Of a DNA stretch of 64,000 nt, positions 8,496-17,704 are shown piece by piece. Position 1 is the first letter of the stretch; every line of letters begins with the position of its first letter. The notes beneath the pieces are model-generated. The model was not told the origin of the DNA and searched no databases. It worked only from the letters and a program-made list of their open reading frames with translations. A program made the position numbers and the translations under genes. The stretch spans positions 62,001-126,000 of the forward strand of contig NZ_JACGWZ010000005.1 of NCBI RefSeq assembly GCF_014137975.1, read 5' to 3'. Origin of the DNA: Halosaccharopolyspora lacisalsi. GTDB taxonomy: Bacteria > Actinomycetota > Actinomycetes > Mycobacteriales > Pseudonocardiaceae.

Positions 8496-9707
8496 TCAGC
8501 TCGGGAGAGTCGCTCGCACTCCGTCGTCGTTGCCCAGGCGCGCTGCCTGCAGGGCGAGGCAGAGTTCGCCGGCGGAGTACGCGTCGGTGGCCTGCCGACC
8601 GGTCAGCGCGGCGATGCGGTTGAGTCGATACAGGACGGTGTTGCGGTGGCAGTGCAGGTGTTCTGCCGCCCGGGTGGTCGACCCGCCGGTGCTGAACCAG
8701 GTGTCCAACGTTTCCAGCAGGACGCTCTGCTCCGCCTCCGGCAGCGTGCGCAGCGAGCCGAATATGGTGCGCGTCGCTTCCGCCGCGGTATCGGGTGAGG
8801 CCGCTACGAGCAGGGCGATCGGTGAACTGCCGTAGGTGTGGGCGTCCTGCTTGCCCGGCGGCAGGCACCGCACCGCCAGCTGGGCTTCCTGCCGTGCGGC
8901 CGAGGTGTGCACGGGGGAGGTGAACGGACGGCTGATGCCGATCCGGGACACCGCGCCCTCGGCGAGTCGGTCGCGCGCCGATATGACCGCGCGCTCGTTC
9001 GGCAGCGCGAGCAGGCCCATCCTCGTGCCGGTTTCCAGGACCCATTCGCAGCCGATGCCGACGGCTCGCAACCGCGCCTCCACGGTAGGTACCGGTTCGG
9101 CGTCGTCACCGGTCTCGGCGCACACGACCAGGAACGGGCCGCCCACCCGGTCCAGCCGCAGGACCCGCACGATCTCCCACGCACCGGCACTGTTCCCGAC
9201 GCTGCCGTCGAGCAGCGTCGTGAGCATCGTGCTCCGGGCGGTGGCATCGCGACGGGTTTGCTCCTCGACCGTGGCCCGGTAGGCCTCGGCGGCGGCGCTG
9301 GAGTACTCGTCGATCACCACCCACACGTCGGAGGCCATGCCCAGCAGCACGGTGGCACTGTCCTCTTCCACGGCCAGCGCGACCAGCCGGTCCCAGATGA
9401 ACCTCCCGGCGAGCCGGTACGCGTGCAGCAGCGCGGCGAGCGGAATGCCCTCCTCGGCCTTCAGGCGCCCCGCTATGCGGGGTGCTTCCAGGGAGAGCGG
9501 TCGCTCGCCGTGCAGTGCTGCGAGCAACGTCCGGAGGTTGTCGTGCACGGTGGTGCGCAGCTGCTCGTGGCTCAGCGTGCCCTCGGTGTAGGCGTGCTCG
9601 TCGGTGAGGATCTCGGCGGTCAGCTCGTCGACCAGCGAGTCCACCGAGCTCATCAGGCGGCCGACCAGCGTGGCGACGCACTCGTCGGCGTTCAGCTGTG
9701 TCGCCAT
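8496..9707 (-). CDS. PucR/CdaR-type transcriptional regulator
   Basis: About 403 residues. The C-terminus carries the PucR-type helix-turn-helix (a [20 protein letters not shown] segment, PF13556). The N-terminal half resembles the RsbRD-like helical sensor seen in many actinobacterial PucR-family proteins. I placed the start at ATG 9707 (MATQLNADE) because the upstream frame runs into the divergent promoter region, but no strong ribosome site is visible. It is divergent from the GMC dehydrogenase/molybdenum hydroxylase operon and most likely regulates it, sensing an alcohol, aldehyde or acid. Confidence 0.78.
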   Translation of the reverse strand: MATQLNADECVATLVGRLMSSVDSLVDELTAEILTDEHAYTEGTLSHEQLRTTVHDNLRTLLAALHGERPLSLEAPRIAGRLKAEEGIPLAALLHAYRLAGRFIWDRLVALAVEEDSATVLLGMASDVWVVIDEYSSAAAEAYRATVEEQTRRDATARSTMLTTLLDGSVGNSAGAWEIVRVLRLDRVGGPFLVVCAETGDDAEPVPTVEARLRAVGIGCEWVLETGTRMGLLALPNERAVISARDRLAEGAVSRIGISRPFTSPVHTSAARQEAQLAVRCLPPGKQDAHTYGSSPIALLVAASPDTAAEATRTIFGSLRTLPEAEQSVLLETLDTWFSTGGSTTRAAEHLHCHRNTVLYRLNRIAALTGRQATDAYSAGELCLALQAARLGNDDGVRATLPS

Positions 9708-9753
9708 CAACGCAGAGCGTACGGCCCGTGCGGGCTGAGCATAAGCCCTCGGA

Positions 9754-9769
9754 TTGTGCCCGTGCACAA
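9754..9769. promoter_or_regulatory. Inverted repeat in the divergent promoter of the GMC operon
   Basis: TTGTGC-CCGT-GCACAA is a perfect 6-bp inverted repeat with a 4-bp spacer. It lies 46 bp from the regulator start and 95 bp from the GMC start. A related half site (GCACACAA) occurs near 9834. It is a good candidate operator for the divergent PucR-type regulator. Confidence 0.5.
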
Positions 9770-9864
9770 CGAGAGGGGTGGTTTTTCCTCGCCACCGCCT
9801 ATGTCCGGAGCCACGCTTCCGCTGTGACGATGCACACAATCTGCGCCGGATCGGAGGAGATCGG

Positions 9865-11418
9865 ATGAGCACTTACGACTACGTCGTCGTCGGGGCGGGC
9901 TCGGCGGGCTGCGTGCTGGCGGCGAGGCTGTCCGAGAACCCGGACGTCCGGGTGATGCTGGTCGAGGCCGGTGGTCCCGACACCGCGCAGGAGATCCACG
10001 TCCCCGCCGCGTTCAACCAGCAGTTCAAGAGCGATCTCGACTGGGACCTCGATTCCGAACCGGAACCCGGTCTCGGCGGGCGCCGTGCCTACCTGCCCAG
10101 GGGAAAGGTGTTCGGCGGCTGCAGCTCGATGAACGCGATGATCTACATGCGCGGGAACCGGGCCGACTACGACGACTGGGCCGCCGCCGGCGCCACCGGC
10201 TGGTCCTACTCGGAGGTCCTGCCGTACTTCCGGCGGTCCGAGGACAACCAGCGCGGTGCGGACGACTTTCACGGCGTGGGCGGACCGTTGACGGTCGGCG
10301 ACAGCAGGTCCGACCATCCGCTGTCCGCGGCGTTCGTCGACGCCGCCGTGCAGGCCGGGCACAAGCGCAACGCCGACTTCAACGGCGAGTCCCAGCTCGG
10401 TGTCGGGATGTACCAGGTGACCCAGCGCGACGGCATGCGCTGCAGCACGTCCGGTGCCTACCTGCACCCCGCGCTGGACCGGCCGAACCTCACCGTGCTG
10501 TCCTCGGCACAGGTCCACCGGGTCGTCGTCGAGGACCATCGTGCCGTCGGGGTCGAGATCGCCCGGGGCGGCGCGATCGAAGAGGTCCGCGCCGAGCGCG
10601 AAGTGATCCTCTCCGCGGGCGCCTACGAATCCCCGAAACTGCTGATGCTGTCCGGGATCGGGCCGGCCGCGGCGCTGTCGGCGTTCGGCATCGACGTGGT
10701 GCGCGACCTCCCGGTGGGCCAGGGGCTGCAGGACCACTACATGACACTGCTGAACTTCCGCACCGACGTCGAGTCCCTGATGACGGCGGCGAGCGCGGAG
10801 AACGCGGCCCTGCTCGAGAACGAGAGGAGGGGGCCGCTGACGTCCAACATCGGCGAGGCCGGCGGCTTCTTCCACAGCCGATCCGGCCTGCGTGCCCCGG
10901 ACGCGCAGTTCCACATGGCTCCGGTGCTGTTCCACCAGGAAGGACTCGGTGCCCCGACCGAACACGGCCTGGCCTTCGGTCCGTGCGTTCTCGCGCCGAC
11001 CAGCCGAGGGCAGGTGGCGCTGCGCTCCGCGCGGCCGGACGCCGCGCCCCGGATCGTGCACAACTACCTGACCACGAGCGAGGACCGGGACTGCATCGTC
11101 AGCGGCATCCGCAACGCGCTGGAGATCGCCGAGCAGGACGCGGCGACCTCCGTGATCACCGGCCCGTTCGACGTCCCCTCCTCGGACTCCGACGCGGACA
11201 TCCTCGCCTGGGCGAGGCGGTCCGGGATGACGCTGTTCCACCCGACGTCGACCTGCGCCATCGGGTCGGTGGTCGACCCCGAGCTGCGCGTGCTCGGAAC
11301 GGCGGGCCTGCGGGTCGTCGACGCGTCGGTGTTCCCGTCCGTGCCGAGGGGCAACACCAACGCGCCCACCATCATGGCCGCGGAGCGGGCGGCCGACCTG
11401 CTTCGGGAAGCCATGTGA
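9865..11418 (+). CDS. GMC family FAD-dependent alcohol dehydrogenase/oxidase
   Basis: 517 residues. The FAD-binding GxGxxG is at residues 10-15, the GMC signature ([21 protein letters not shown]) at about 80-100, and the catalytic pair is His459 (HPTSTC) with Asn499 (NTNAPT). The overall type is choline/alcohol dehydrogenase-like. The ATG at 9865 is preceded by GGAGGA. It begins an operon with a Mo-hydroxylase, so it most likely oxidises an alcohol to the aldehyde used by that enzyme. No signal peptide is visible. The alcohol itself is unknown. Confidence 0.85.
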   Translation: MSTYDYVVVGAGSAGCVLAARLSENPDVRVMLVEAGGPDTAQEIHVPAAFNQQFKSDLDWDLDSEPEPGLGGRRAYLPRGKVFGGCSSMNAMIYMRGNRADYDDWAAAGATGWSYSEVLPYFRRSEDNQRGADDFHGVGGPLTVGDSRSDHPLSAAFVDAAVQAGHKRNADFNGESQLGVGMYQVTQRDGMRCSTSGAYLHPALDRPNLTVLSSAQVHRVVVEDHRAVGVEIARGGAIEEVRAEREVILSAGAYESPKLLMLSGIGPAAALSAFGIDVVRDLPVGQGLQDHYMTLLNFRTDVESLMTAASAENAALLENERRGPLTSNIGEAGGFFHSRSGLRAPDAQFHMAPVLFHQEGLGAPTEHGLAFGPCVLAPTSRGQVALRSARPDAAPRIVHNYLTTSEDRDCIVSGIRNALEIAEQDAATSVITGPFDVPSSDSDADILAWARRSGMTLFHPTSTCAIGSVVDPELRVLGTAGLRVVDASVFPSVPRGNTNAPTIMAAERAADLLREAM

Positions 11419-11476
11419 TGACGGCGCCACTTCGGCCGACCACCGCCCGTTCGGGCAGGGCGAAAGGACTTTCTTG

Positions 11477-13813
11477 ATGAACCACCCTCGTTCACCCCAC
11501 GTCGAACCCGGCTCGGGAACCGTGGAACGCCGCCGGTTCCTCGGGTACCTGCTCGCCGGCCCCACCCTGGTCGCCGCGGCGCAGCTGGGCGTGGAGCCGA
11601 CAAGGGCGGCGGCCGCGGTCCCGTCGGTACCGGAGCCGTCCGAGGTCTACGACCTCAACGACCTGCTGACCCTGGCCGCGACACCGACGTCCAACCTGAT
11701 CGCGGTCGCCGTCCATCCCGACGGCACGGCCTCGTTCGACATGCCGCGGGCGGAATCCGGTCAGGGCATCACCACCGTGGCGGCGATGCTGATCGCCGAG
11801 GAGCTGGACCTGCCCCTGGACAGGATCAACGTGACCCTCGCCGACGCGCGGCCCGAGTTGGTGTGGAACCAGCTCACCGGCGGGTCGAACACCACCATCG
11901 CCATGTACGCGCCGATCCGGGTCGCCGCCGCGATCGCCCGGGGCCGGCTGCTGAAGGCGGCGGCGATGAAGCTCGACGAGACCGTGACCCGGTTGACCCC
12001 CCACCTCGGAGTCGTCCGGGCGCCGGACGGCAGGACGGTCGACTACGGCGAGCTGGCGGAGGCCGCCGCGGGGCGGGAAACCGAGCAGCTCGAGACCGAG
12101 CTGAAGCCGGAGTCGGAGTTCCGGGTCATCGGGACACCGCGCAACCGGACCGACGCGCTGGAGGCGGTGACCGGGCGCAAGAAGTACGCCATGGACCTCG
12201 ACGTCGCGGACGCGCTGCCCACGATGGTGTGCCGCCCGCCGACCATCAAGGGCACGGTCGGGTCCGTGAACAACGCGGCCGAGGTGCGGCGGATGCCGGG
12301 CATCACGGACGTGGTGGCGATCTCGACCGGCGTGGCGGTGCGGGGACGGACGTTCGGGCAGTGCGTCACCGCCATCCGGGCGCTGGACGTCTCCTGGGGC
12401 CCGGGCACCGTGGACGGAATGTCCGACGAGGACGTCCTGGCCGACATCAGGAAGGCCGAGATCCCGCTGGCGGTGCCCGATGTGGACCCGCTGGCCGAGA
12501 CGGTCGAGGGCGAGTTCACCTTCCACTTCCGCAACAACGCCGCTCTCGAACCGCAGACCGCGGTGGCCGACGTGCGCTCCGACAGCGCCGAGGTGTGGGC
12601 GCCGCTGCAGTCGCCGATCCTGTGCCAGGAACTGGTCGCCGAGCAGCTCGGCCTTCCCGTCGACGCGGTCACGGTGCACGTGGAGCAGGCCGGTGGTGCG
12701 TTCGGGCGGCGCTTCTTCAGCGATCCCGTGATCGAGGCCGTCGAGGTCTCGCGGAAGACGGGCAAACGAGTCAAGCTGATGTGGCACCGCGTCGACGAGT
12801 GCCGGCAGGGACGCACGCATCCGATGTGCACCTCGCGGATCAGGGCGAGCTTGCTGGGCGACGAGGTGCTGACGTTCGAGCAGCGCCACACCAGCGTGGC
12901 CACCGACTACACCATGGGGTTCGGTGAGGTCATCACGGCCATGGCCGGGAAGATCCCGCCGCTGGGCCAGGGCAACGAGCTCGTCTACTCGGACACCATC
13001 TTCCTGACGACCGTGAACGTGCCGTACAAGTTCGGGGCCGTCACGCAGCTGCTCAACGAGATCTACGAGTACGACACCTTCCCCAGCGGCAGTAACCGAA
13101 ACCTGGTCAACCCCGACGTGCGCACCGCCCAGGAGCTGATCGTCGATCGGATCGCCGCGAAGACGGGAAAGGACCCCTACCGGTTCCGCAGGGAGTTCGT
13201 CGACGACGAGCGGGTGCTCGCGGTGCTGGACAAGGTCGCCGAGGTCGGCGACTGGGGACGGGAGATGCCGGCGAACACCGCGCAGGGCATCACCGTGCAC
13301 AAGGAGTACAAGGGAGCGATCGCCACGCTCGTGGAGATCGACTGCAGCCCGGAGACGGTGAACCGCGAGATCCGCAACGCGGTGACCGGTCCACGAGTGA
13401 CCAAGGCGGTCATCGCGGTGGACACGGGGTTCGCGGTCAATCCGCGCGGGCTGGAAGCCCAGATGCAGGGCGGCCTCATGGACGGCATCGCACAGGCGCT
13501 GACCTCGAGCCTGCACCTGCGCGACGGCGTGTTCCTGGAGGGCAGCTGGGACGACTACTTCTACACCCGGCAGTGGAACGCTCCCCTCGACGTGCAGGTC
13601 GTCGTCATGCCCCCGACGACGGGTGAGCCGGGCGGGGCCGGCGAGCTCGGCGTGCCGTCGGCCATGGCCTCCGTCGCCTGCGCCTACGCCCGCGCGACGG
13701 GGACGATGCCCACCAGCTTTCCCATCAACCACGACGCGCTCGGCTTCGCCCCGAAGCCGACCGTGCCACCGCTGCCGGCCTCACCCACCAACGGCCTGAA
13801 GTACGCGTACTGA
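11477..13813 (+). CDS. Molybdopterin-dependent aldehyde oxidase large subunit (IorB-like), Tat-exported
   Basis: 778-residue molybdenum-cofactor subunit of the xanthine dehydrogenase family, isoquinoline 1-oxidoreductase beta type. The N-terminus has a Tat signal (ERRRFLGYLLAG followed by a hydrophobic stretch and an Ala-rich end). Conserved cofactor segments such as GGAFGRRFFSD near residue 410 and the catalytic-Glu region GAGELGVPS near 717 are present. ATG 11477 is preferred over the adjacent TTG because AAAGGA lies eight bases before it. It should oxidise an aldehyde or N-heterocycle together with the 2Fe-2S subunit encoded next. Confidence 0.85.
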   Translation: MNHPRSPHVEPGSGTVERRRFLGYLLAGPTLVAAAQLGVEPTRAAAAVPSVPEPSEVYDLNDLLTLAATPTSNLIAVAVHPDGTASFDMPRAESGQGITTVAAMLIAEELDLPLDRINVTLADARPELVWNQLTGGSNTTIAMYAPIRVAAAIARGRLLKAAAMKLDETVTRLTPHLGVVRAPDGRTVDYGELAEAAAGRETEQLETELKPESEFRVIGTPRNRTDALEAVTGRKKYAMDLDVADALPTMVCRPPTIKGTVGSVNNAAEVRRMPGITDVVAISTGVAVRGRTFGQCVTAIRALDVSWGPGTVDGMSDEDVLADIRKAEIPLAVPDVDPLAETVEGEFTFHFRNNAALEPQTAVADVRSDSAEVWAPLQSPILCQELVAEQLGLPVDAVTVHVEQAGGAFGRRFFSDPVIEAVEVSRKTGKRVKLMWHRVDECRQGRTHPMCTSRIRASLLGDEVLTFEQRHTSVATDYTMGFGEVITAMAGKIPPLGQGNELVYSDTIFLTTVNVPYKFGAVTQLLNEIYEYDTFPSGSNRNLVNPDVRTAQELIVDRIAAKTGKDPYRFRREFVDDERVLAVLDKVAEVGDWGREMPANTAQGITVHKEYKGAIATLVEIDCSPETVNREIRNAVTGPRVTKAVIAVDTGFAVNPRGLEAQMQGGLMDGIAQALTSSLHLRDGVFLEGSWDDYFYTRQWNAPLDVQVVVMPPTTGEPGGAGELGVPSAMASVACAYARATGTMPTSFPINHDALGFAPKPTVPPLPASPTNGLKYAY

Positions 13814-13824
13814 AGGAGATCCCC

Positions 13825-14301
13825 GTGCCCGAACACACCTTCACGCTCAACGGCGAGCAGGTCACAGTGGACGTCGACGGCGACGTCCGGCTGCTGTGGG
13901 CGATCCGCGACCTCCTCGGCGTCACCGGCCCGAAGTACGGCTGCGGCATCAACGTCTGCAAGGCGTGCACGTGTCACATCAACGGCAAGGCCTTCAACCC
14001 GTGCTCGGTGCGAGTGGCCGACGTGGGCCCCGACGACGAGATCACCACCATCGAGGGGCTGCCCACGACCGTGGGCGAGGACCTGCACCCGATGCAGCAG
14101 GCCTGGCTCGACCACGACGTCGCGCAGTGCGGCTACTGCCAGCCCGGGCAGATCATGGCCGCTGTCGCCAAGGTCCGCCAGGCCAGAGCGGAAGGCCACG
14201 AGGTCCGGGACGAGGACCTGGACGAGATCCGCAACATCTGCCGCTGCGGCACCTACAACCGCATCCGGGATGCCATTCGCTCCGGAGCCGAACACATGTG
14301 A
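13825..14301 (+). CDS. 2Fe-2S subunit of the molybdenum hydroxylase (IorA-like)
   Basis: 158 residues with two [2Fe-2S] clusters: plant-ferredoxin-type Cys40, Cys45, Cys48 and Cys60, and a C-terminal helical domain with Cys102, Cys105, Cys139 and Cys141. It passes electrons from the Mo centre to an external acceptor. The GTG start at 13825 has AAGGAG ten bases upstream and lies 11 bp after the large-subunit stop. It has no signal peptide, so export would be by hitchhiking on the Tat signal of its partner. No FAD subunit or cytochrome c follows, so the acceptor is unknown. Confidence 0.88.
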   Translation: MPEHTFTLNGEQVTVDVDGDVRLLWAIRDLLGVTGPKYGCGINVCKACTCHINGKAFNPCSVRVADVGPDDEITTIEGLPTTVGEDLHPMQQAWLDHDVAQCGYCQPGQIMAAVAKVRQARAEGHEVRDEDLDEIRNICRCGTYNRIRDAIRSGAEHM

Positions 14302-14493
14302 CCGCGCGTGCGCAGTGCCTCGATCACGGTGTCTGCTCGGCGCGCTCCAGGACGGTCAGCCGGCGGCGGCAACACCGGGACGTTTCGCAACGACAGCGTT
14401 CCACACCGTTCGGACGCGGTCGGCGTATTCTGCGGGAGCGCGAACCCGCCGGAGGCACCGTGGTCTTCGGCTGCCTGGTGATCTGGAGCGGAG

Positions 14494-15126
14494 ATGTCCT
14501 ACCCGCCGCAACCCTGGCGGTTGTGCGGTGAGCTGTCGGTGTCCCTGTGGCGGCTGCCGAAGCGGTTGCTTCCCGCTGTTCCGGCGGGGCTGTCACCGGT
14601 ACTGCTGGGGAACGCGGGCATCGTCGGCACCGCCTGGGTCCTCTACCGGGCCGGCAGCGTGCTGGAGTACAACGAGCTGCTTGCGGCTGTGCTCGTACGG
14701 CGAGGACTCCGGTTCCGCGCGTGCGTCACCCACATCTGGGTGGACAGCGAGGCCTCCCGCCAGGGCGGTCGCGAGCTGTGGGGCATTCCCAAGGAAAGGG
14801 CTGCGTTCGAGGTCGCGGCCGTGGAGCCGTTGCGGATCGAGGCGCGTGGGATCGCTTCGGCGACCGTGGCCGACCGGCTGACGCTGCCGAAGGAGTGGTC
14901 GCTGGGTTACCGGATCGCGCAGTCGATGGCCGGTGGCGTCGTGGAAAGTCGGGTGCGGGTGCGCGGTCGCGCTGCCGTGCGCACCGCGTCGTGGCACCCG
15001 GACCCGCACGGCCCGCTGGGATGGCTCCACGGCCGTCGCCCCTTTCTCAGTGCAGCGATGCACGACTTCACGATGCGGTTCGGCGCGGAATCCCCGGCCG
15101 GAGCTGGGTCCGGGGAGGGATCCTGA
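14494..15126 (+). CDS. Acetoacetate decarboxylase-like (ADC fold) protein
   Basis: 210 residues resembling the acetoacetate decarboxylase superfamily: a central EYNELL segment, the HIWVDSEASRQGGRELWGIP region (about residues 83-102) and a following PKE where the catalytic Lys of true decarboxylases lies. Homologues in actinomycetes are of unknown role, and some act on lipid- or polyketide-like beta-keto acids. GGAGCGGAG precedes the ATG. It is separated from the Mo-hydroxylase by about 190 bp without another gene, so a shared transcript is uncertain. Confidence 0.65.
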   Translation: MSYPPQPWRLCGELSVSLWRLPKRLLPAVPAGLSPVLLGNAGIVGTAWVLYRAGSVLEYNELLAAVLVRRGLRFRACVTHIWVDSEASRQGGRELWGIPKERAAFEVAAVEPLRIEARGIASATVADRLTLPKEWSLGYRIAQSMAGGVVESRVRVRGRAAVRTASWHPDPHGPLGWLHGRRPFLSAAMHDFTMRFGAESPAGAGSGEGS

Positions 15127-15299
15127 GCGCGGTCGTCATCCTGCCCCCCTCGTGACTCGACAGGCCCGCGAGGACTTCTTTTTCGTCGACCACGAGCGAG
15201 CTGTCCGGTACTCCCGACCGGTTGGTTCTGGTCATGGTATCGGCTTTTCGGGTTTGTCGACGTCTCACCGGACGGTTCCCGTCTCTTCGGTCGTGCGCA

Positions 15300-15812
15300 T
15301 CCCGAAGTTGCCCGTGACGGGGCGATGAAAGCGACCAGGGCGGAAAACGCGAAACCGCTCCAGTTGAACACGGCCCACGGCAGGAACGCGAAGTTCGAAA
15401 CTCCGAGAGCGGTCGCGAAGAACACGCCGGACACCGTCCACGGCATCAGCACTTCCGTGATCGTGACGGAGTCCTCCATGGTTCGGGACAGGTCGACCGG
15501 GTGGAGCTTGTTCCTCCTGAAGGACTCGCCGTGCACGTCCTTCACCAAGAAGTAGGTGATCAGTGCGTTCGACGTGGCGCTGACGATGGCGAACCCGCTG
15601 GCGAGGGTCGTGAAGACGAGCGTCCCGCTGGACTTCAGCGCCCGTATCACCTGTTTCAGCAACGTGTTCAGGACGTTCGAGACCTCCAGCGAGGAGGTGA
15701 AGAAGAAAGCGCAGAACACGAAGAAGGTCGGTTCGTACATCGAGTACAGCCCGCCCCTGTCCAGCAGCTCGCTGAGCTCCTTCGCCGCGTACGTCGTCGC
15801 TGCCGCGTGCGA
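15300..15812 (-). pseudogene. NhaC-type Na+/H+ antiporter, C-terminal remnant
   Basis: The minus strand reads continuously through segments characteristic of the C-terminal half of NhaC antiporters: ELSELLDRGGLYSM, the ATSNALITYFLVKDVHGE region, SRTMEDSVTITEVLMPWTV and GVFFATALGVSNFAFLPWA. The N-terminal 250 or more residues are absent: at about 15782 the similarity gives way to a plus-strand remnant of another gene. At the C-terminus the frame runs on past the family end without the normal stop. It cannot make a full transporter. Boundaries are approximate. Confidence 0.75.
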
Positions 15813-16201
15813 GGAAGCGGGGTGGAGCGGTTACGCCACGGATCCGTTGCTGCGGCGGTGGGGCGTACTCGGGGGCGGTGTCCTGAGCGGCGTGGTCTGG
15901 GCAGCCCGGCATGTCGTGCCGTGGCTGCAAGTCCGCGATCCGGCCTGGGTGGTCTGGCAGTGCCCTGTTCACGGTCGCCGCGCGCGACGTCAACGTGTGG
16001 CTCTACAGCAGCACCGGCGACAGCGTGCTCGCGGCGACCTTGTTCCACGCCGTGATCAACGTGAGTTGCTCGGCGTTTCCGGGCAACGGCTCGTCCTACG
16101 ATCCGGTCTTCCTCGCTGCGATCATGGTGTTCGTGGCCGTAGCGGTAACCGCGGTACCGACCGGGTGGGCGAGACAGCCGATGTGGCAACGAGGACCGTA
16201 G
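15783..16201 (+). pseudogene. CPBP (CAAX/Abi) membrane protease, truncated and frameshifted
   Basis: The first catalytic motif is visible as AACEEAGWSGYATDPLL (frame starting about 15783) with the second-motif Arg-His in VVWAARHVVPWL. The family's third segment, TGDSVLAATLFHAVINVS, continues in another frame from about 15960, so there is at least one indel near 15950-15970. The N-terminal membrane helices are missing because the fragment begins where the NhaC remnant ends. Probably a deletion between two divergent genes followed by decay. Confidence 0.7.
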
Positions 16202-16206
16202 AACAC

Positions 16207-16251
16207 CCGCAGGAGCCCTCGAGCGGAATTCGCGTTCGAGGGCTCCTGCGG
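16207..16251. terminator. 16-bp perfect hairpin between the CPBP remnant and the rhamnose operon
   Basis: Arms 16207-16222 (CCGCAGGAGCCCTCGA) and 16236-16251 pair perfectly around a 13-base loop. It lies 31 bp past the rhaB stop, where a factor-independent terminator without U-tract is expected in actinomycetes, and it can serve both strands. Confidence 0.75.
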
Positions 16252-16281
16252 TTCCGGTGGTTGACTCGGTAGGTGCGGGGA

Positions 16282-17691
16282 TCAGGGGTTGTAGCGCCGA
16301 AGCTCGCTCGTGCGGCGTACCAGGTCCCGCATCGCTTCCAGGCTCCCGGTGAACAGCCCCGCGGTACGGGCCTGCACGAGGATGTTGCCGGATGCGGTGG
16401 CCTCGACCGGCCCCGAGATCACCGTTCGCCCCGTGCGCTCGGCCGTCAGCCGACACAGCAGCGTGTTCTGACACCCGCCACCGACGACGTGCACCGTGGA
16501 TATCGATCGGCCGGTGAGCCGTTCCAGCTGGTCGACGGAAGCCGCGTACGCCTCGGCGATGCTTTCCAGCACGCAGCGCACGAACTCGCCGCGGGTTCCC
16601 GGAACCGGCTGGTCGTGCTCGGTCAGCCACTCCGCGATGCGGGCGGGCATGTCGCCGGGTGGCAGGAAACGCGGGTCGTCCGCGTCGAAGACCGGGACCC
16701 GTTCGGTCGGGACCTCGGCCGCTTCGGCCAGCAGTGGTTCCAGGCTGACCGAGGGGTCGGTTCTGCTCCAGTGCGCGACCGACTCGGTCAGCAGCCACAG
16801 TCCCATCACGTTGTGCAGGTAGCGGATCCGGCCGTCGATCCCGCGCTCGTTGGTGAAGTTCGCGGCCCGGCCCCGCTCGGACAGCACCGGCCGGTCCGTC
16901 TCGACCCCGACCAGCGACCAGGTGCCGCAGGAGATGTAGGCGAACTCCTCGTCCGCGGCGGGGACCGCCACCACCGCGGAGGCGGTGTCGTGCGAGCCGA
17001 CCGCGGTGACCGGCAGTGAAGCGCCGAGCTCCGCGGCGACGTCATCGGTCACCGCACCGATCCGCTCTCCCGGTGAGATCAGCGGTGGCAGCAGCTCCGG
17101 TTTCAGCCCGAGCCGGTCCAGCAGTTCCGCCGACCACTCGCCGGTGCGCACGTCGAGCAACCCCGTGGTGGAGGCGTTCGTGCGCTCGGCGACCTGCTCA
17201 CCGGTGAGCCAGTAGGCGAACAGGTCCGGCAGCAGCAGCAGCCGGTCGGCGAGCTCCAACATCCCCGTTCGCCGCTCGGCGGCCAGCTGGAAGGTGGTGT
17301 TGAACGGCAGGTGCTGCAAGCCGTTCAGCTCGTACAGTTCGTCCGGCCCGACGACCTCGTGCACGTCCGGCACCGCCGCGGCGTTGCGGTCGTCGCGGTA
17401 GTGGTGTGGCATCCCGAGCACCCGGCCACCGCGCAGCAGCGCGTAGTCCACCGCCCACGAATCCACCGCCACGCCCGCGAGCCCGGACTCCTCGCGCACG
17501 GCCTGCGCGATGCCCGCGCACATCTCGCGGTACAGCTCCAGGACGTTCCAGTGCAGCCCGTCGCGAGTGCGCACCGGTCGGTTCGGGAACCGGTGCGCGG
17601 TGCGTATCCGCAGCTCGTCGGGCCCGACGCGGCCGACCACGACACGCCCGCCGGAGGCGCCGAGGTCGACCGCGGCGAGGGCCTCGTTCAT
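16282..17691 (-). CDS. rhaB: Rhamnulokinase
   Basis: 469-residue FGGY-family sugar kinase. The N-terminal phosphate-1 loop AAVDLGASGGRV, the SWAVDYALL substrate segment, GSHDTASAV (adenosine/phosphate region) and HVVGGGCQNTLLCRLTA near the C-terminus are typical of rhamnulokinases. It phosphorylates L-rhamnulose to rhamnulose-1-phosphate. Last gene of the minus-strand rhamnose operon, 13 bp after the aldolase/dehydrogenase gene. I used ATG 17691, with GGGAG just upstream. Confidence 0.93.
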   Translation of the reverse strand: MNEALAAVDLGASGGRVVVGRVGPDELRIRTAHRFPNRPVRTRDGLHWNVLELYREMCAGIAQAVREESGLAGVAVDSWAVDYALLRGGRVLGMPHHYRDDRNAAAVPDVHEVVGPDELYELNGLQHLPFNTTFQLAAERRTGMLELADRLLLLPDLFAYWLTGEQVAERTNASTTGLLDVRTGEWSAELLDRLGLKPELLPPLISPGERIGAVTDDVAAELGASLPVTAVGSHDTASAVVAVPAADEEFAYISCGTWSLVGVETDRPVLSERGRAANFTNERGIDGRIRYLHNVMGLWLLTESVAHWSRTDPSVSLEPLLAEAAEVPTERVPVFDADDPRFLPPGDMPARIAEWLTEHDQPVPGTRGEFVRCVLESIAEAYAASVDQLERLTGRSISTVHVVGGGCQNTLLCRLTAERTGRTVISGPVEATASGNILVQARTAGLFTGSLEAMRDLVRRTSELRRYNP

Positions 17692-17704
17692 CACCCGGCT
17701 CCCT

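Noticed and set aside
11492..13732. A 746-codon minus-strand open frame opposite the Mo-hydroxylase large subunit
   Set aside because: Same shadow composition (Arg, His, Asp, Gly, Val) and no ribosome site or motif; the plus-strand gene is certain.
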